The translations under genes and the position numbers were made by a program. Positions 43,423 through 53,319 of a DNA stretch of 64,000 nucleotides are shown piece by piece. Each line of letters opens with the position of its first letter. Position 1 is the stretch's first letter. The DNA comes from Diplodia intermedia (taxonomy: Eukaryota > Ascomycota > Dothideomycetes > Botryosphaeriales > Botryosphaeriaceae), in NCBI GenBank assembly GCA_021495925.1, contig JAKEKT010000007.1, forward strand, positions 434,001 through 498,000, read 5' to 3'. The notes beneath the pieces were generated by a model. It saw nothing but the letters and a program-made list of their open reading frames with translations. It was not told the DNA's origin and searched no databases.

Positions 43423-43708
43423 AGCGCCACAAACGCTCCGGTCTTCCACGTGAGAGCGGCGCGGCGCACCGCCACCACCCGGGCAATGAAGGAAGACCGC
43501 GATCCAGTTATAGCAGAAACCATCTGGAGAGGGAAAGCGCGGTTGCGCCCGGCAGAGACGAGGTGCGCGGGGCTGGAGCGGTGATGTATGAAGACGATAT
43601 CAATGTTGCCAGCGCCACAACGCTTCGGTACCACGTGAGGCAAGACCGCGATCCAGTAGCAGAACCCATCTGGAGAGGGAAATCGCGGTTGCGCGCGGCA
43701 GAGACGAG
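43423..43708. repeat. Two diverged direct repeats
   Basis: Copy A (43423-43562) and copy B (43611-43708) both begin AGCGCCACAA, share a CCACGTGAG stretch and end in a ~70-base near-identical block from AAGACCGCGATCCAGT to GGCAGAGACGAG. Copy B lacks about 40 bases present in A between the two blocks. They look like a local duplication followed by a deletion. No coding capacity is evident. Confidence 0.8.
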
Positions 43709-44025
43709 ACCGCAGAACCTCTAGGTGTAGATTGGTCTGCGCTAACCCTCTGTAGGATCGATTGACTGCGCAACTGTGGCATGTGCTGCGTCCACCTCCC
43801 ATTGCCAAGCTAAGTAGAGTCGATGTATAAAAGCCCGAATGCTGCCCTGCAAATCCTCGACATTCCACACACTGGGTTCTACCGTTCTACCTTCGACCCT
43901 GAACCAATACTGCCTGCTTAGTTCCGAGTGGCACATCACATCTCAATATCTTACGTCTTCCATCCGAAGCTACTGTCGCATCACTCCGTGGCCGTTCCTT
44001 TCCCATTTGGCATCACCAACCCAGG

Positions 44026-44712
44026 ATGACTCCATCAACTCACCATGAAAACAACACTTGTTAGTTCACTCGGTAGCTTTTACAGTCCGACCTTAGCTTA
44101 CTTTACTCTCCCCTCGCAGACACCATTCCTGCGATCTCACCCGACAACGGAAGCAAATGGTCCGTTGACACTATCATCTCGCTTGTTGGTGTTATTATCA
44201 CCGCATTGCCCTTCGTGATCCTCCTGTGTAAACGGTATCATGATCGCGAAGCATGCTTTCGCCAGGATCGTAAGTTGCTAGATAGCATCTACCGCCTCGC
44301 TCAACCAAAAATTTAACTCACACATTCAGACACCATGGATGATATAGAGACAGGTGTTCGTGCATCCAGGCCGCCCCAGCCATCCACGCCGTCCGTACAC
44401 TCCCAAGCTAATACCGTGGCGCATCTCGACAACGACCTCGAGGAGCAGGCCAGCAACGCCACTTATCCGACTCTAACGACTGGCAGCGACGACGTTCACC
44501 CAATGAGCAATGCGTTGCCACCCGGCGAGATCCATGGAGGTTCTTTTGGAGGACCGATGACGGAAGCCTGTCCAAGCAGCAATGGCTTCCAGGAAGCACA
44601 GCCACTGCGACTGTTGGAACGAGCCTCGTTCCCTCTTCGCGAAGAGCAAGAAGAGGTTTCTCAAGAGTCAGAGGACAGGGTGGTCACTGTTCGTCGTACA
44701 ATGACGGCTTGA
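44026..44712 (+). CDS. Small single-pass membrane protein
   Basis: Exons 44026-44059, 44120-44269 and 44330-44712 (two introns of 60 nt) give 188 aa. There is no cleavable signal peptide. A hydrophobic helix, TIISLVGVIITALPFVILLC, lies at ~30-49 and is followed by KRYHDREACFR, predicting an outside N-terminus and a cytosolic C-terminal tail. The tail of ~130 residues is Pro/Ser/Glu-rich and disordered, ending in VVTVRRTMTA. The start at 44026 is chosen because its 34-nt exon gives the phase needed to keep the membrane helix in frame; the ATG at 44045 does not. No family is recognised. It lies between two Ecm33-type genes, so a surface or signalling role is possible (inference only). Confidence 0.65.
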
Positions 44713-45302
44713 AGTTTTGTCTTGATGATTGCTCTATAATGGTAACGATGATTGCTGGGAAGCAAGCAAGCAAAGTCTGCTGGGTTTCGTGGGTTAAAGG
44801 CTTTTCGTTATTGTGGTCATGACAGGCATGGTTCATGGGGTTTCTTTTGTGCAGGGAATTTCTTTTGGGGCTCATAGATGTGCACCCGGATCGGGAGTTC
44901 TTGAGTATGTCTTTCTAGATGAAATCACACACTCAGATTCTTTTCTGCCTTTATCTTCATTTCTGAAATACCACATCGGGTTCAAGACCTTCACGGTTGC
45001 AGCTTGAGACCGAGTGGTCTGCTAGTACTCCCGATCGGGAAATGATACTCTTACCTTAACAGGATCATCCCTGTCTCTGCCCGCACACCCCAACACCTTA
45101 ACACCTCAACACCATATTCATATATTCACGACAACGCAGACACAAGCACAATAGGCAACCGACTGGCAAGCCCAAAAGTCCATCTTCATAGCATATTTAC
45201 ATGCGTACTACATTACATACATATATACATTACATCTTTTTTCTTTCGGGGACCGGGTATCCCATATACATTGATCATTTCATCCATCCCATCCACCCCG
45301 CT
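44713..45302. other. Convergent 3' region
   Basis: 590 bases between the ends of the small membrane protein gene and the Ecm33 gene. It is AT-rich with TACAT repeats near 45200-45235, as expected for 3' untranslated sequence. No gene is seen. Confidence 0.55.
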
Positions 45303-46880
45303 TCACAGCAGGCAGAACATCATCGCGGCGGAAACGAGACCGACGACGCCGGCCACGGGCGACAGGGCGGACGCGACGCCCTCGTAGGGCACGGTGGGGT
45401 TGCCGGGGGTGGCGGCCGGGGTGGTGGCGACGGGGACGGTGGCGACGGGGGTCCAGCTGGTCAGGGTGACGGTGGAGCCGTTGCGGAGCGTCTCGGTGAG
45501 GATCTCCTCGCTCGAGATGACGCTGCTGGGCTTGGGCACGCTGCCGGCGGCGCCGGGGGTGGACGGCTTGGGGGTGGTGATGGCGCCAGGGGTGGTGGGG
45601 ACCGGGGTGGCGGGGACGGAGACGGACGAGGGCACGGTGAGGGCCGGGGTGGACGCGAGGTCGGTGGGGAGCGAGGCGACGGGGGTCGAGCGGACCGGGG
45701 TCGAGGCGGCCGCCGCGGAGGGCTCCTCGGCCGGCTCGTCGCTGGTGCCGCATGAGAAGTCGTCGCCCTTGACGACGTGCTTGTAGTCGGAGCACGACAG
45801 GCTGGCCGTGCTGGACCCCGCCACGTCCCACGAGCCGCCGACAGAGGTGAGCGACTCGAAGGTGAACTCCTCCAGGCTGGCCAGGTCGAAGCTCAGGTCG
45901 CCCTCGACCGACTCGAGAGCCTCGAAGGCGAGGCTGGAGAAGCCGCAGTCGCTGATCTTGAGGTCGCCGCCGACTGCGAGGGAGTATTAGTGGCTGCGTT
46001 TGATGGGGGTTTTGTGTACGTGTGGGCTTACCAGACTTGAGCGAGGACAGGGACAGAGACTCGAGGTCCCAGACGCCGCTGATCTCGAGAGAGCCGCCGA
46101 TGGTCTCAAGGGTGGAGAAGTCGAAGGTCTCGAGCCAAGAGTCGGTGATGGTGATGGACTCCTCGATGCTGGTCAGGGAGGGGAAGGAGAGGCCGGTGGC
46201 GTTGGAGATGGTGACCTGCTTCGCGCTCTCGAGCTGAGGGAAGCTGATGTCGACGGCGTTGGTGTTGCCGCCAATCGAGATCTCGTCGACCGAGGTCGAG
46301 GCCACCGACACGGACCAGAGGAAGTCGTTCTCCTCGATGATGATCCTCTCGGGCTCGAGCACCTCGAGCTCGAGGCTGGTCAGGTACGTGTCGCGGACCT
46401 CGACGGTCGAGCACTCCTCGATGGTGCTGCCGAAGTCGACCTCCCACAGCAGGGGAAGCGACGACAGGCTGAGAGACTCGATCTTGTTGAGCGAAGGAAG
46501 GTCGAACCCGGTAAAGAGAGGGGCGTTGGAGAGCTCGAGGCCGCCGACCGAGCTGAGCGAATCGGCGCTGAAGTAGGTCAGGGTCTCGGCCGAGTCGACG
46601 ATGAGCGAGCCGGTGATCTCCTCGATGCCGTCGAGGCTGATGGAGCCCCACGTCTCCTCGGAGATGGCAATGCTGCCCTCGAAGGTCTTGCAAGACGAGA
46701 TGTCGAGAACGTCATCGACGCCGATGGTAAGGACGCCACCGTCGGGGGCGGAGCAGCCTAGTACCAGGTCAGCATTGTGGTAATGGTAAGAGTCGAAGGA
46801 AGAGACCGACCAGAGGCGGCGGCAGAGCCAGCAAGAAGGCCGGAAGCGGCAATGGACCGGAGCTTGGTGGAGTAAACCAT
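45303..46880 (-). CDS. ecm33: GPI-anchored cell-wall organisation protein, Ecm33 family
   Basis: Ecm33 proteins sit on the plasma membrane and in the wall and are needed for normal wall assembly. Exons 46880-46811, 46757-46032 and 45973-45303 give 488 aa. The signal peptide is MVYSTKLRSIAASGLLAGSA, cut near residue 23. Residues ~25-345 are L-domain beta units with repeated Ser-Leu and Val-Gly-Gly turns (ISLDGIEEITGSLIV, SSVGGLELSNAPLFTGF, LKSVGGDLKISDCG). A Ser/Thr/Pro/Val linker follows (~360-465), typical of a glycosylated stalk. The C-terminus is hydrophobic (VAGVVGLVSAAMMFCLL), fitting a GPI-attachment signal. Conserved Cys pairs near each end of the L region are present. It is related in fold and organisation to the protein at 40453-42210. 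Confidence 0.92.
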
Positions 46881-48676
46881 TGTGAAGTGAGTGAATCAAC
46901 CGGCGGAACTGGTTAGAGAACGATTGGGATGAAGAAAGTTCTTGCCCTCTCCATCACTGCTGCCCGGGCGCGGAGGCTTTTAACTCTAAAGTCGCGGTCA
47001 ACGAGCCGAGTCCGGTGAACGTGCTGAGCTGAATGCCAGCGGCGGCTGGCGAGTCCGAGCGGTGGATACCAGCATCGCCATGGTCGCTTGGAGCTCAGCC
47101 GCCGGCGCTCGACGCAGATCGCCGACAAACCACCACCGCACTTTCAGCCTTATTTTTCATGCAAAGTATGGGGACGCAGGCTTGGCGGCTGGTTGATGCC
47201 CACGACAACGGAGGCTCTGAGGACTCGATGCGGCAGCTTGGAGCTCATGCTGGGCCTGTGGGTGCCAGCGGAGGCACCTCTCCAGCGTGCGTCTTTTGCT
47301 TCTCGGCTCGTAAAAAGGCCCCACTGAGCGCTCAATGGCGTGAGAGCTTCCGGTGCGGCGTGCCCGTCCTCAGTGGGGTTTGCTGCAGGAGAAGTGCTTC
47401 GAGAACTGGGCCAGAACAGCGTGATCCCCAGATTGACGCCAGATGAGGAAAGCCGTAGCCCGGCTCAGGGCCCGGTGGCGGAATAGGGGATCGCGGGTGG
47501 GCTACTGTGCCCCCGTATAGCGAAGCACGTACCGCGGAAGATCGGGAGCTTTGAGTCATGGAGCTGAGAGGCTTTTCTGTAGGGTCGCCACCATTTGTAG
47601 ACCCGGATTGACTTTGTCGCGGTGGCTTGAGCAATTAATTAAACAAAAAACCGGTGAGCGGCGCGTTGAGCTGAGAGTCAGCCACAATTGGAGACTTGAA
47701 GAAGCATGAGCATGAGAGAGCTCGCATGAATGTAGACAGCAACTGCACAGCTGCGCGAAGCTTCTACAGACAAGGTGCTGGCGGTCTGGCGGTCAGTGGT
47801 CTGCTGTGATTGGTCAGATCCGGCGGGTGTTGTTAACGTGCCTGAACATCCGCGCGCACAAGCCAAGTAAAGTTACCGGAGTAGACTAGCGCAGGTACTC
47901 GATGGGGTAGGCTGGCTACGGAAGGCCCGACTTTTTCAAAATGGCGGTATCCCTGCATGATGGTTAGGGTTTGCTCTCTTCCATTCTTCCACCGACAAGC
48001 CCGCCAGATGTTTGATGGGAGGAGACATCCCAATGTCTGTGCTGTAAAGACCTTTGTGTATCTGGATCGTCCTGCAAAAACGAAAGAACATCTGCTCATA
48101 GCAAGCAAAGCAAAAGGGAATAAAACGGGGAATATAGAGCCAAGCAAGCCCGACTCAAGCTTGACTCAACGAACCCTATATCCAAGAGCATATATCATGA
48201 GATCACCGATCTTCCCTGTGTCAATGTTGGTATTCTCTTACCCACACATTAACTTCGGAGTTCTTGTGTCCGCTCCGCACATGGCTGTCGCCTACGCAGC
48301 TTCAGAGACCAAGCTTTCCGGTTGTATCGATAAGAAACGCACAGTCGGCGCCGTCAAAGCTCTGTCTGTCAAGCGACCCATGATAGACGGTGAATTGCGG
48401 CTCTTTTTGGGCGTTTGTTTATTCTTTAGACTTGATGGCCCACCAAGCGGATGCCCAAGGTTGCCCGTTACTCGTCCCACCTCACATCCGGGCTCTTTTG
48501 TGCATAGCAACACCAGAAAAAGTCATTACGATGAACCAGGTGGAAGACGTTGGAATACGGTAAACAGAGCTCTAATTGACGCCGAATATGCGGAGGAAGC
48601 AATTGCGCTGCACTGTGTCAGAATAGTTCATAAGATCATGGCCCACCTATTAATGGGTTTAGTACACTCTAGGTTC
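46881..48676. other. Intergenic, ecm33 promoter side and ligase modifier 3' side
   Basis: 1.8 kb. The left part is the ecm33 promoter. A plus-strand frame at 47957-48787 is open for 276 codons but has random-looking composition, no domain, and runs antisense into the next gene; I do not call it. Nothing else is seen. Confidence 0.55.
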
Positions 48677-49696
48677 TTAGTCGTGGAGCTCAGCTACGGC
48701 AAAGTAGCCCTTGTTCTCCACAACCCCTCTGTCCTTAACCACCGCCGTATACTTCACTACCCACTGCGGCGTGACATCTCCCTTTAATCCGTCCGATGAG
48801 CCATCGGGGCCAACCAAAACGCCAGCACCCTTCTCTCCCGGGCCCAACAGCTCCCTCACCGTGCCAGACGGAAGGATGTTTGTGCAGTCATTGTGCGTAA
48901 GCAACTCGATCCCTTCCTGCTTCGCATACAGTATCAGCGGCTTCGGCACCACGCAGCAATCCCGCACGTTGATTTGATCTACGCTCGGCCTCAGCCTCGC
49001 CTTGGCCAAAAATTTCGACAGCCGCTGCGAGCCAAACTCCGACAGCCCCAGCTTCGTGATCAGGCCTTCGTCATACAGCTCTTCGACGGCGCGCCACGTC
49101 TCAATCATGCTATCGATATCCTCTGCGCCGCTGCCGCTCTCCGAACCGGAGCCGCCGGCTGTAGGTGTACCGCCGCTCTCGTCGGCGTCCGAGTCCTCGT
49201 CGTCCGCATCGAAGGCGATGCCTGGGAAGGATACGATGAGCAGGTCGATCGAGGGGACATGCAACTCCTTCAGCACGAGGTTGACGGCGTCGCGGGTGTG
49301 CGCGATGCGCTGCGGGACAGACACATGGGGGAGATAGAACAGCTTCACGGTGATGTCGTACGCGGCGCGCTCCTCATTGAGGCCGGATTGCGAGAAGTCG
49401 AGGGCGGGGATGTACAGGTCTGCGCCGTCTTGGGAAGTCCAGGCACGGAAGGACGGGGCGGAGGAGGCGGGAAGGGAGGTGCTGGCGTCGCCGTTGGCAG
49501 TGGATTGTTGGTTCGAAGAAAAGTTCGCGCGGAGGGTGGAGGTGAGTTCGGTGTTGGACTTCTCGTGGAGATTTCGGCGGATGGCGGAGGGACCGCCGCC
49601 CATGATATTGCTGGTTCGCGAGGAATTAGATCATTTGCGGGAGGCAGGGGACTTGAGGATATGCGCATACGCCGTGGACAGGATTAGCCTCGTCAT
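48677..49696 (-). CDS. GCLM: Glutamate-cysteine ligase modifier (regulatory) subunit
   Basis: Non-catalytic partner of glutamate-cysteine ligase; it raises the affinity of the catalytic subunit for glutamate and eases feedback inhibition by glutathione. Exons 49696-49671 and 49610-48677 (60-nt intron) give 319 aa. Splicing makes the start MTRLILSTANIMGGGPSAIR, which matches the family. The rest is an aldo-keto-reductase-like barrel: YDITVKLFYLPHVSV, VNLVLKELHVPSIDLLIVSF, WRAVEELYDEGLITKLGLSE, VDQINVRDCCVVPKPLILYA and GIELLTHND. The catalytic Tyr/His set of active aldo-keto reductases is not evident, as expected for this subunit. An acidic Ser/Gly-rich insert (~150-175) is a likely loop. Its start is 386 bases from that of AP-1 sigma, in divergent orientation. 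Confidence 0.95.
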
Positions 49697-50082
49697 GGTG
49701 CTAGTGGGAGTGGGGGGAGTGGTAGGAATGCTGTCGGCGGGCTTTGGCTGGGAGAAGCGTTTGAGGGCGCGGCGCGGGTGTAGGACTAAGTTGAGGAAGG
49801 AATGGAAGTCGCGAGCCTGGCGCGAGGTGATTTCCATGCCGCGCTGGCGTAACAAAAGCGCAAGGTCCGCTCGACGGCGGTGGGAGTCGGACGACAGAGA
49901 TATTGTAAGCAGTCAATGGCGCCGGCGGGGCGGCGCCTGCCTCGGCGGGGCTCTTCCGCGCCGGCCGCATGTCTTGGCGCGCTGCAGTCCCAAGTCGATC
50001 GAAGGCCGGCCGCCCTAAATTACGTGCCAGAGCAACCCCCTCCATCCACACCCTCAGACTCTCCGTTTGCCGCGACACCACC
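49697..50082. promoter_or_regulatory. Shared divergent promoter, GCLM and AP-1 sigma
   Basis: 386 bases separate the two start codons, so both promoters and leaders must lie here. I see no distinct motif array. Confidence 0.6.
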
Positions 50083-51043
50083 ATGGCGATCAAGTGAGTG
50101 CGGCAATTCGCCTCCGACGCGTGCCGCAGTGTTGACCATCCCAGGTACCTCATCCTGCTCTCGCGCCAGGGCAAGGTGGTGCGTCATCCAGGCAGCTTTC
50201 TTCACAGCTTCGGGCCCGACTGACGGCATGCGCAGCGCCTCGCGAAGTGGTTCACCACGCTGTCCCCCAAGGACAAGGCCAAGATCGTCAAGGATGTCAC
50301 TCAGCTTGTCCTTGCCCGCCGCACGCGCATGTGCAACTTCCTTGAGTACAAGGGTATGCCACCTGGCCTTCGGTCGCCCACCCTCCTACGCCCCCTGCAG
50401 TCCTGAGACTGAAGCTTGCCGCGCGCAGACACAAAGATCGTCTACCGTCGCTACGCCTCCCTCTTCTTCATCGCCGGCTGCGACTCCGAAGACAACGAGC
50501 TCATCACCCTCGAGGTTGTGCACCGCTACGTCGAGCAGATGGACAAATACTACGGCAACGTCTGCGAGCTTGACATCATCTTCAACTTCCAGAAGGCCTA
50601 CTTCATCCTCGACGAGCTCCTGCTCGCGGGAGAGATGCAGGAGAGCAGCAAGAAGAACGTCTTGCGCTGCATCAGCCAGCAGGACAGCCTGGAAGACATG
50701 GAAGTGAGTAGACCGTCTTTATCTGCATCCCGACGGAGGCGTGACCCAAGTGCAGCGGGAGTGAAGGCCGTGTCTGGGGTCATCAAGATGCGCTTCCCCA
50801 ATGCGCCAAGTCTAGGCGGTGTTAACGAAAGCTTTAGGTCGAGGACGACGGCGTCACCAAGATTGGTTAAGCCCTCGGTAGCATACGACTGCAATCTTCG
50901 TTAGATACCCGGGCGTGGCTGTCGTACCTTGTTTCTCACTGTTCTTCGCACGCACTCAGGACGCATCGAACGTTAATGCTGATGGCCTCGAGCAGGACGC
51001 CGAATCCATTGAGGATAAGATCCGCAAGGCTGGAATGATTTAG
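50083..51043 (+). CDS. aps1: AP-1 clathrin adaptor sigma subunit
   Basis: Small subunit of the AP-1 complex, which sorts cargo into clathrin vesicles at the trans-Golgi and endosomes. Exons 50083-50093, 50145-50178, 50236-50353 and 50429-50703 encode the longin-fold core: MAIKYLILLSRQGKV, then RLAKWFTTLSPKDKAKIVKD, LARRTRMCNFLEYKDTKIVY, RRYASLFFIAG, LELDIIFNF-like NVCELDIIFNFQKAYFILDE and SKKNVLRCISQQDSLEDME. Two last exons both fit the phase. Exon 50838-50870 ends VEDDGVTKIG (156 aa, the usual family length). Exon 50960-51043 would instead add 27 residues ending IEDKIRKAGMI (173 aa). The span given covers both. The core is certain; which end is used is not. Confidence 0.95.
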
Positions 51044-52097
51044 AAGCCGTACCGCGCCTATCAGCTTCATTTCTGTTTGAAATGTTCACTTTGACGGAGC
51101 ATGAGCCAAGGCATGCATCGGCGGGAGTTAAGGTGTTTTCTCGGTTCGTCTGGGTGCTGGAGCTCGAGGGGAGCTCCACATTGTTGTATGATACCTCCAA
51201 CGCCCTTTGCCGCAGGCAAGGATGGACTGGCGCTTGGACTTAGTACCTAATGAAGCAACGAATAACTGCATCAACTGGCCTCGAGAAACCCTCGTGCAGC
51301 CAACTGCGCTCATTGGTCCGTTGAACTCTTGGAACTAACGACCAGCGCCGGCACAAGCACCAGCACCAGCACCAGCACCACAGCATAGGACGCTATCCTC
51401 TTCCGGCCCGCAGCCAGCCTATAGGATACGCCATAACGATACACGCGGCCCGGAGAATCGGTCCCGACGGACGCACTGACTGCAGGATCGCGGCGCCGCT
51501 CCTACTCGCCGTCTCCCACGAGCGTCATTGAATGCCAACGCGGCATGCTCAGAGCCGCTCAAGCAAACACGTTTGTCCCGCGGCGGACCAGCTGCAGGCA
51601 GCATGCTTCACATGGAGCAGAGGCGGCCCCTGAGTGGTGGAGGGGCAACGCAGGGCTCATCACGTGCAGGACCAACTTGGCACCACGCGCTCTCCACTTT
51701 CGGTCCAGTCCAGGCCCCCTACATCATCACCGCTCCACCGCTCCACCTCACCCGGCCCCCGATAAGGCGACGAACATACCATGCCGACCAGCTCCGTCAA
51801 CGCCAGCATCACCACCTCCGCGGTCCCCTGTTAGACACGCCGATTCCAGCTCGCACAGCGCACGAAGCTCGGTCTTTGCAGCCAGCCTAGAGTGACTTCG
51901 CGTGTCAGCTTGCGCAGACGTCCCAGACAACACGACTCCACTCCGCATTCTCCGATCCCGAACAAAGCTGCGCCGCCTCCTCCCATCCGCAACAACGCAA
52001 TTCCCACCACCAACATCCTTCGCGATTACCGCGAGATCTTCCACCTTTCCAACACGCCTTACCACTCCGGACAACACAAGTCCACGCAATCATCACA
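51044..52097. other. Intergenic, maf1 upstream region
   Basis: 1.05 kb without a supported gene. A CACCAG hexanucleotide repeat lies at about 51357-51382. The last 350 bases are C/T/A-rich and G-poor, like a leader. Overlapping frames at 51528-51895 are rejected for composition. Confidence 0.55.
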
Positions 52098-53319
52098 ATG
52101 AAGGTGCGCCTCCTTCCCCTGAGCCCAGCCCGCGCGCATCTCCTCGGACAGCTACCGAGCGGCTCTGTGAAGCTACTGAGAGCCTTGCGCGCGTACGGAA
52201 ACCGGTGGACAACTTGTGCTAACGTGGATCCAGTACCTGCCACTACGCGATTTCGAAGACGTGACAAGCGCGCTCAACTTCGACACGCCCGACTGCCACG
52301 TCATCGGCGGCTGCGACCTGTACACGACCAAGGCCGCCGGAAGCGACAAGAAGCTCTACAAGACCATTGAACACTCGTTGGAATCGCAGCATGAGTCGGT
52401 GCTGCGCTTGTCCGCCTCGCTTTCCCCGCCGCAGGCGGAATCGCTCGCCGAATCCCTCAACCTCTCACGATCAAGTCCGTTCGGCCCCCTCAGCCAGATC
52501 TCGAGTCGCCGCACGTTTGCCTACCTCATTGCGACGCTCAATGCTAGTCACCCGGACTATGACTTCTCGCACATCCTCCGGCCGACCGATTTCCGGAAAG
52601 AGCGCAGCCTGCGCGGCGTTATGAACACGATCGACACGACGCTCTACAACCTGCGGCCGCGGCCATCGAATGCGATGCTGGCGGTGCCGCCATCTAGCTG
52701 GTCTGGAGGCAACGGCGGATCCGGGTCGTCCGGCACGCGCACTCCCGGTGGACACCACGTCTGGAGTCCACGCATGTGGAAGATGATCGACAACGAGATG
52801 AACCTGCGCGACTGCGCCATCTACTGCTACCAGCCGGAGGAGGATCCGTTCGACGGCGAGGAGGGCTCCATCTGGAGCATGAACTACTTCTTTTTCAACA
52901 AGAACCGCAAGCGCGTTTGCTACGTGTACCTGCGCGGGCTGAGCATCATGTCGCACAGCCCGGCGGTGCGGGCGGCGGCCGCTGCAAGCCACCACTTGGG
53001 GTCGGGCGGCAAGCGCGGCGCTAGCGGCCACAGCACGCTGTCTATGGGCTTGGAGTCAGCGGACAAGCGTGCCATGTACTGGCTCGGCGACCGCGCCGAG
53101 GGCCGCAGCATATCGAGCGGCTGGCCCGACGATGACGATGATGTCATGGTCATCCCGTACCCGGGCGACGACGAGGTCGACGCCGACGAGGAGCTGATGG
53201 ACTACGTGGAGGAAGAGGACGAGGACGAAGAGCTCGAGGACGACGAGATCGAACGGCAACGCGAGAAGAGCGCTGTGCGCGACATGAGCGAGCACATTGC
53301 CGATACCATGGAAGTCTAA
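52098..53319 (+). CDS. maf1: Maf1, repressor of RNA polymerase III
   Basis: Maf1 links nutrient and stress signalling (TOR, PKA) to RNA polymerase III; when dephosphorylated it enters the nucleus and blocks transcription of tRNA and 5S genes. Exons 52098-52103 and 52234-53319 give 363 aa. The first coding exon is only ATGAAG, which joins to YLPLRDFEDVTSALNFDTPD. The three conserved boxes are present: A (FEDVTSALNF through GCDLYTTKAAGSDKKLYKT, residues ~8-45), B (YDFSHILRPTDFRKERSLRG, ~110-130) and C (WSMNYFFFNKNRKRVCYVYL, ~212-232). A Ser-rich linker between A and B is the usual site of phosphorylation. The last ~60 residues are strongly acidic, as in yeast. Confidence 0.97.

Larger units (their letters stand above)
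42211..44025. other. Intergenic region with inverted and direct repeats
   Basis: 1.8 kb with no supported gene. It contains the 55-bp perfect inverted repeat at 43167-43309 and a pair of direct repeats at 43423-43562 and 43611-43708, listed separately. The last ~200 bases are the promoter and leader of the small membrane protein gene. Confidence 0.6.

Noticed and set aside
47957..48787. 276-codon plus-strand frame
   Set aside because: Long for this base composition, but it runs antisense into the ligase modifier gene, and its product shows no domain or conserved pattern.
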